Assembly (NCBI GenBank): GCA_040080915.1
Contig: JBEBHD010000053.1
Location: 1 to 24,142, forward strand
Reading direction: 5' to 3'
Origin: M3007 sp040080915
GTDB taxonomy: Bacteria > Bacteroidota > Bacteroidia > Chitinophagales > Saprospiraceae
Length of the DNA: 24,142 bases
Every line of letters begins with the position of its first letter. Position 1 is the first letter of the stretch. A model generated the notes under the pieces. The model did no database searches. It was not told where the DNA came from and saw nothing but the letters and a program-made list of their open reading frames with translations. Position numbers and translations under genes: made by a program. This document shows positions 21,767 through 24,142 of this stretch, piece by piece.

Positions 21767-22004
21767 GCCGCCTACGAGCCTCCCAAAGCCCAAAAGTACA
21801 AAAATACAAAGCATTGATAATTAACCCCTTTGCTGTTAACGTAATGCAAAACCAAAATAAATAGCAAGCAAAACCGGTTAATTCCGGCATACATTTGTTC
21901 ACTTTTTAGTCAATGAGTGCGGCAGCCGAAGTTGAGATCGTGGTTAAAAACACGAGAAGATATCAAAAAACAACTCGGCAAAAATCCAAACTCGATTAAT
22001 CGTC
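21767..22004. other. 238-bp gap before mltA
   Basis: A/T-rich leader for the mltA-like gene. It contains tacatttg (21890-21897), an exact match to the -7 element TAnnTTTG, about 108 bases before the mltA start, without a clear -33 partner. A 28-codon open frame (21913-21999) lies between that element and mltA. Confidence 0.45.
21913..21999 (+). CDS. Candidate 28-aa leader ORF upstream of mltA
   Basis: A short frame MSAAAEVEIVVKNTRRYQKT, then TRQKSKLD, ends five bases before the mltA ATG. Its C-terminal half is strongly basic. It would be the first translated unit of an mltA transcript starting from the element at 21890-21897. It could act as a leader peptide; chance is equally possible. Confidence 0.2.
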   Translation: MSAAAEVEIVVKNTRRYQKTTRQKSKLD

Positions 22005-23066
22005 ATGGTAAACAAAGCATCCCTTTTCATCTGTTTGTTGCTCGCTCCGTTTCTTCTGACTCTGGACTGGGGCAAGGCCTCAATAACCCCCGCCCAAGCC
22101 TCCAAAGCCGATATTGTCACGGCTGCTGAGTTCAACACGTCCGCTTCGGCCCGCTTGGCCCTGATGGCTCCCCCCTCGCGCGAAAAACCCCTGATCCTCA
22201 AGCGTCAGGTACACCCCGCCGTTCTGCACTTCACCACGCCCGATACCCTGCCGTACCTGCCCTTCGACGTTCCGATGCTGGAGGCACTTTACGAGCAGGC
22301 CAATTTCCTGCGTCGCACAGAGACCAAAGAATACCCCGTCAAAGGCATTAGCAAGGCAGAAATGCTGCGTACCGTGGAACTGCTCCAAGACTGTCAGGTA
22401 CTTCAGCCCGAGGCGCTGCTTGACCGGTTCGATTTTTACAAGGTAAAGACCGACCTCAACAAAGACAACGTGCGGATCACGGGCTATTACACCCCCATCA
22501 TCTCGGGAAGCCGCACCCGCACGGCGCAGTATTCCGTGCCCTTGCTCCGCCGCCCAAAAGATCACGTGCCCTCCCCCTCTTCCATCGAAGCCGGTGCATT
22601 GAACGGCAAAAGCCTCGAATTGGCTTGGGTGCGCTCGAAGCGCGAGGTAGCCAACGCCCAGTTACAAGGCTCCTGCTGGGTGGAGTACCAAGACGGCAGC
22701 CGCGAACATTTTGGCTTCGGCGGCTCCGTAAAAGGCGCTGGCGGCAAGTACGTTTTTTTCCAAAAAATGAGCGACGAGGACGTGATCGGCGCCGGGTTCT
22801 TCCCGCTCACCGCCGGTTATTCCGTGGCTGTTGACCCCCGTTTCATCCCGATCGGTGCCACGCTGCTGGCTGAACTGCCCGACGTGGATCCCTCCGGCAA
22901 ACTGAAAGGCCATACCTACCGCATCCTATTCGCTCAAGACCGCGGTGGTGCCATCCTGACCACCAAGCGTTTGGACCTGTACAGCGGTATTGGCAAAAAA
23001 GGCCTGCAGGAAGCCTGCAAGATCAACGGCTTCGGCCGCCTGTGGGTGCTGCTCCCGAAGCAATAA
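22005..23066 (+). CDS. MltA-type lytic murein transglycosylase
   Basis: A 353-aa enzyme that cleaves peptidoglycan glycan strands to 1,6-anhydro ends, acting in the periplasm. The N-terminus is a Sec-type signal (SLFICLLLAPFLLTL), without an obvious lipobox. The MltA domain is at about 100-270: VRITGYYTPIISGS and LQGSCWVEYQDGSREHFGFG. The C-terminal 3D domain (about 275-350) has DPRFIPIGATLLAELP and the motif AQDRGGAI, whose Asp312 is the expected catalytic acid, then KRLDLYSGIG and NGFGRLWVLLPK. The order of blocks matches E. coli MltA. It is followed within two bases by a T9SS-tail remnant in another frame. Confidence 0.92.
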   Translation: MVNKASLFICLLLAPFLLTLDWGKASITPAQASKADIVTAAEFNTSASARLALMAPPSREKPLILKRQVHPAVLHFTTPDTLPYLPFDVPMLEALYEQANFLRRTETKEYPVKGISKAEMLRTVELLQDCQVLQPEALLDRFDFYKVKTDLNKDNVRITGYYTPIISGSRTRTAQYSVPLLRRPKDHVPSPSSIEAGALNGKSLELAWVRSKREVANAQLQGSCWVEYQDGSREHFGFGGSVKGAGGKYVFFQKMSDEDVIGAGFFPLTAGYSVAVDPRFIPIGATLLAELPDVDPSGKLKGHTYRILFAQDRGGAILTTKRLDLYSGIGKKGLQEACKINGFGRLWVLLPKQ

Positions 23067-23067
23067 A

Positions 23068-23196
23068 GGAATCAAGGTAAAATCTATTGAACAGCTGGAT
23101 TTAAGCAGCTTCGGCAGTGGGTTGTACTGGGTGCGTGTGCAGGTGAAGGGCAGTAAAGAGGAGTATGTGCGGCGGTGGGTGGTGACGAAACCATAA
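23068..23196 (+). pseudogene. Orphan T9SS type A sorting-domain remnant
   Basis: Right after the mltA stop, a different frame encodes about 42 residues ending in TAA: GIKVKSIEQLDLSSFGSGLY, then WVRVQVKGSKEEYVRRWVVT KP (end at 23193). This is the last part of a type A T9SS sorting domain; compare the esterase tail STGFYIVRARAEG at 19214-19290. No start codon, signal peptide or passenger is present. It is best read as the broken 3' end of a lost secreted-protein gene. Confidence 0.75.
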
Positions 23197-23244
23197 CGGG
23201 GGGTATGCCCTTTTGCCGTACTTTTCGCCCTCAAAAAACACCAC

Positions 23245-23847
23245 ATGCTTCCTCTCACCCATCTCGGCAATACAGATATCTACCTCCTCGACCAAATCCT
23301 GAAAAACCGCTACGCTCCACCTCAAACCATTCTCGATGCCGGAGCTGGCACGGGCCGCAACCTGCACTGGTTTGCACAGCAAGCCTTTGTCGTGTACGGT
23401 ACCGACCGCGACCCGGAGGCGGTGGCGGCTTTGCGGCAAAACTACCCGACCGTATCATCCGATCGGTTTCAGGTGGCCACGGTGGAGTCTATGCCGTTCC
23501 CGGATGCGTTTTTCGAACACATCATTTGCAACGCCGTCCTACATTTTGCCGAAAATGAGGTGCATTTCGGACAAATGTTCAGCGAACTGGTTCGGGTGTT
23601 GAAACCCGGCGGATCACTGTTCATCCGCGTGGCCTCCGATGTCGGCCTGACAAAAAAAATGATCCCCCTCGGCAATGGCCGTTTCCGTATGCCCGACGGC
23701 AACAACCGCTTCCTGCTAACTCGGGCACTACTGGAATCCATGCTCCAGAAGCACGAATTGCGTTTACTGGAGCCGTTTAAAACGGTTCTGGTGGATGATT
23801 TGCGGAGTATGGCGGTATTGGTTTTGGGGAAAGCAGGCTATTTCTAA
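23245..23847 (+). CDS. Class I SAM-dependent methyltransferase
   Basis: A 200-aa protein of the Methyltransf_11/UbiE-like type, which moves a methyl group from S-adenosylmethionine to an unknown substrate. The SAM-binding motif I is ILDAGAGTGRN (about 29-39). The acidic loop follows as YGTDRDPEA, then ESMPFPDAFFEHI, the post-motif NAVLHFAENE and the helix-strand SELVRVLKPGGSLFIRV. A variable C-terminus covers the last 50 residues. It follows the T9SS remnant by 48 bases and is the last complete gene in the window. Confidence 0.9.
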   Translation: MLPLTHLGNTDIYLLDQILKNRYAPPQTILDAGAGTGRNLHWFAQQAFVVYGTDRDPEAVAALRQNYPTVSSDRFQVATVESMPFPDAFFEHIICNAVLHFAENEVHFGQMFSELVRVLKPGGSLFIRVASDVGLTKKMIPLGNGRFRMPDGNNRFLLTRALLESMLQKHELRLLEPFKTVLVDDLRSMAVLVLGKAGYF

Positions 23848-23872
23848 ACTTTTCGCAACTTTTTAACACCAG

Positions 23873-23883
23873 TATGAGACGGC
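23873..23883 (+). repeat. Half copy of the 17-bp hairpin arm
   Basis: tatgagacggc is identical to part of the right arm of the hairpin at 19148-19184. No matching second arm is nearby. Confidence 0.45.
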
Positions 23884-23901
23884 CCTAACCGCACAGTTTT
23901 T

Positions 23902-23981
23902 CACCACAGATTCACACAGATTCACACAGATTTTAAATGGGCAGGGAAAAAATCTGTGTGAATCTGTGTGAATCTGTGGTG
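23902..23981. repeat. Perfect 33-bp inverted repeat with internal 10-bp direct repeats
   Basis: The left arm (23902-23934) begins caccacagattcacacag and contains attcacacag twice; the right arm (23949-23981) is its exact reverse complement, ending aatctgtggtg. The loop is 14 bases. A 33-bp perfect stem between the last gene and the window edge could terminate transcription. The accacagatt-type sequence is a dispersed intergenic repeat in many bacterial genomes. Confidence 0.9.
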
Positions 23982-24016
23982 CATCTTTTTGCGTATAGTG
24001 CCACCACAAGCGGGCC

Positions 24017-24042
24017 TTAGAGCGTGTTTAAATTTCAGTCGC
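24017..24042. repeat. Right copy of the window-terminal inverted repeat
   Basis: ttagagcgtgtttaaattt and the following seven bases match positions 1-26 in reverse complement at 25 of 26 positions. It runs straight on into cgggctgcaagcg and then the 86-bp palindrome. No transposase gene is visible. Confidence 0.8.
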
Positions 24043-24056
24043 CGGGCTGCAAGCGC

Positions 24057-24142
24057 CGAATTTTGCTTCATGCTGCGTTGAAATTTTCGCCGTAGGCACC
24101 CGGCTACGGCTGCAAATTTCGCCTTGCCTGAAACAAAATTCG
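24057..24142. repeat. 86-bp imperfect palindrome at the window edge
   Basis: cgaattttg at the left end is matched by caaaattcg at the right end. The stem continues inward through gaaattt / aaatttc to a central hairpin ccgtag-gcacccgg-ctacgg (24090-24109). Stem and central hairpin share one symmetry centre at 24099.5. The window ends exactly at the palindrome's end, as when an assembly cannot continue through it. Confidence 0.85.

Larger units (their letters stand above)
23848..24142. other. 295-bp noncoding tail made of nested repeats
   Basis: After the methyltransferase stop there is no gene. The stretch holds an 11-bp half copy of the 19148-19184 palindrome, a perfect 33-bp inverted repeat, the right copy of the window-terminal repeat and an 86-bp palindrome up to the edge. 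These are described separately. Confidence 0.8.

Noticed and set aside
23902..23981. CRISPR-like short repeats
   Set aside because: The repeats are 10-bp direct units inside one perfect inverted repeat, with no spacers and no cas genes.
24017..24142. Complete insertion sequence at the right end
   Set aside because: Only a repeat end and a palindrome are visible; no transposase frame lies within the window.

Overview
This looks like Bacteroidota DNA, most likely from the Saprospiria/Saprospiraceae side of the phylum; that is an inference with no 16S or marker tree behind it. The pointers are a type IX secretion (T9SS) C-terminal sorting domain, a split methylmalonyl-CoA mutase small subunit, OmpA fused to carboxypeptidase-regulatory-like domains, TAnnTTTG promoter elements, ORF6N and DUF2721 proteins, and GC-rich coding DNA with AT-rich gaps. 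No tRNA, rRNA, CRISPR array or complete insertion sequence was found. The two ends carry inverted copies of one 26-bp repeat (25 of 26 identical), and the right edge stops exactly at the end of an 86-bp imperfect palindrome, so the window is probably a contig cut at a genomic repeat.

Layout. 1-3.65 kb: a leftward flavin reductase-like gene diverges from tlpA-like, grpE, dnaJ and a VOC/glyoxalase gene. 3.7-4.8 kb: a leftward, C-terminally short mutA. 5.0-7.2 kb: iscS, a candidate 37-aa ORF, iscU and iscA; short tandem repeats fill the gaps before iscU and iscA. 7.2-12.1 kb: seven bases after iscA starts a large exported TPR-CHAT caspase-like protein; it converges with an operon of a sigma-70-family factor and a single-pass membrane protein with an anti-sigma-like N-terminus. 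12.3-14.0 kb: an OmpA-family outer-membrane protein divergent from the sigma gene. 14.0-18.5 kb, leftward: DUF2721, rimP, nusA and a UPF1-like superfamily 1 helicase in the place where infB is normally found. 18.6-20.6 kb: a frameshifted ORF6N gene facing a T9SS-secreted esterase. 21.2-23.9 kb: NUDIX hydrolase, MltA-type lytic transglycosylase, a detached T9SS sorting-tail remnant and a methyltransferase. 23.9-24.1 kb: three nested repeat structures.

The core genes are housekeeping: protein folding (grpE-dnaJ), Fe-S assembly (isc) and transcription/translation (rimP-nusA). The accessory locus of most interest is TPR-CHAT / sigma / membrane anti-sigma / OmpA. I read it as a possible envelope signalling unit, in which a periplasmic caspase-like protease could cut a membrane-anchored anti-sigma factor and release the sigma factor. 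This is a hypothesis from domain architecture and gene order only. A second theme is repeat invasion: the helicase gene contains several in-frame copies of intergenic-type palindromic or low-complexity repeats.
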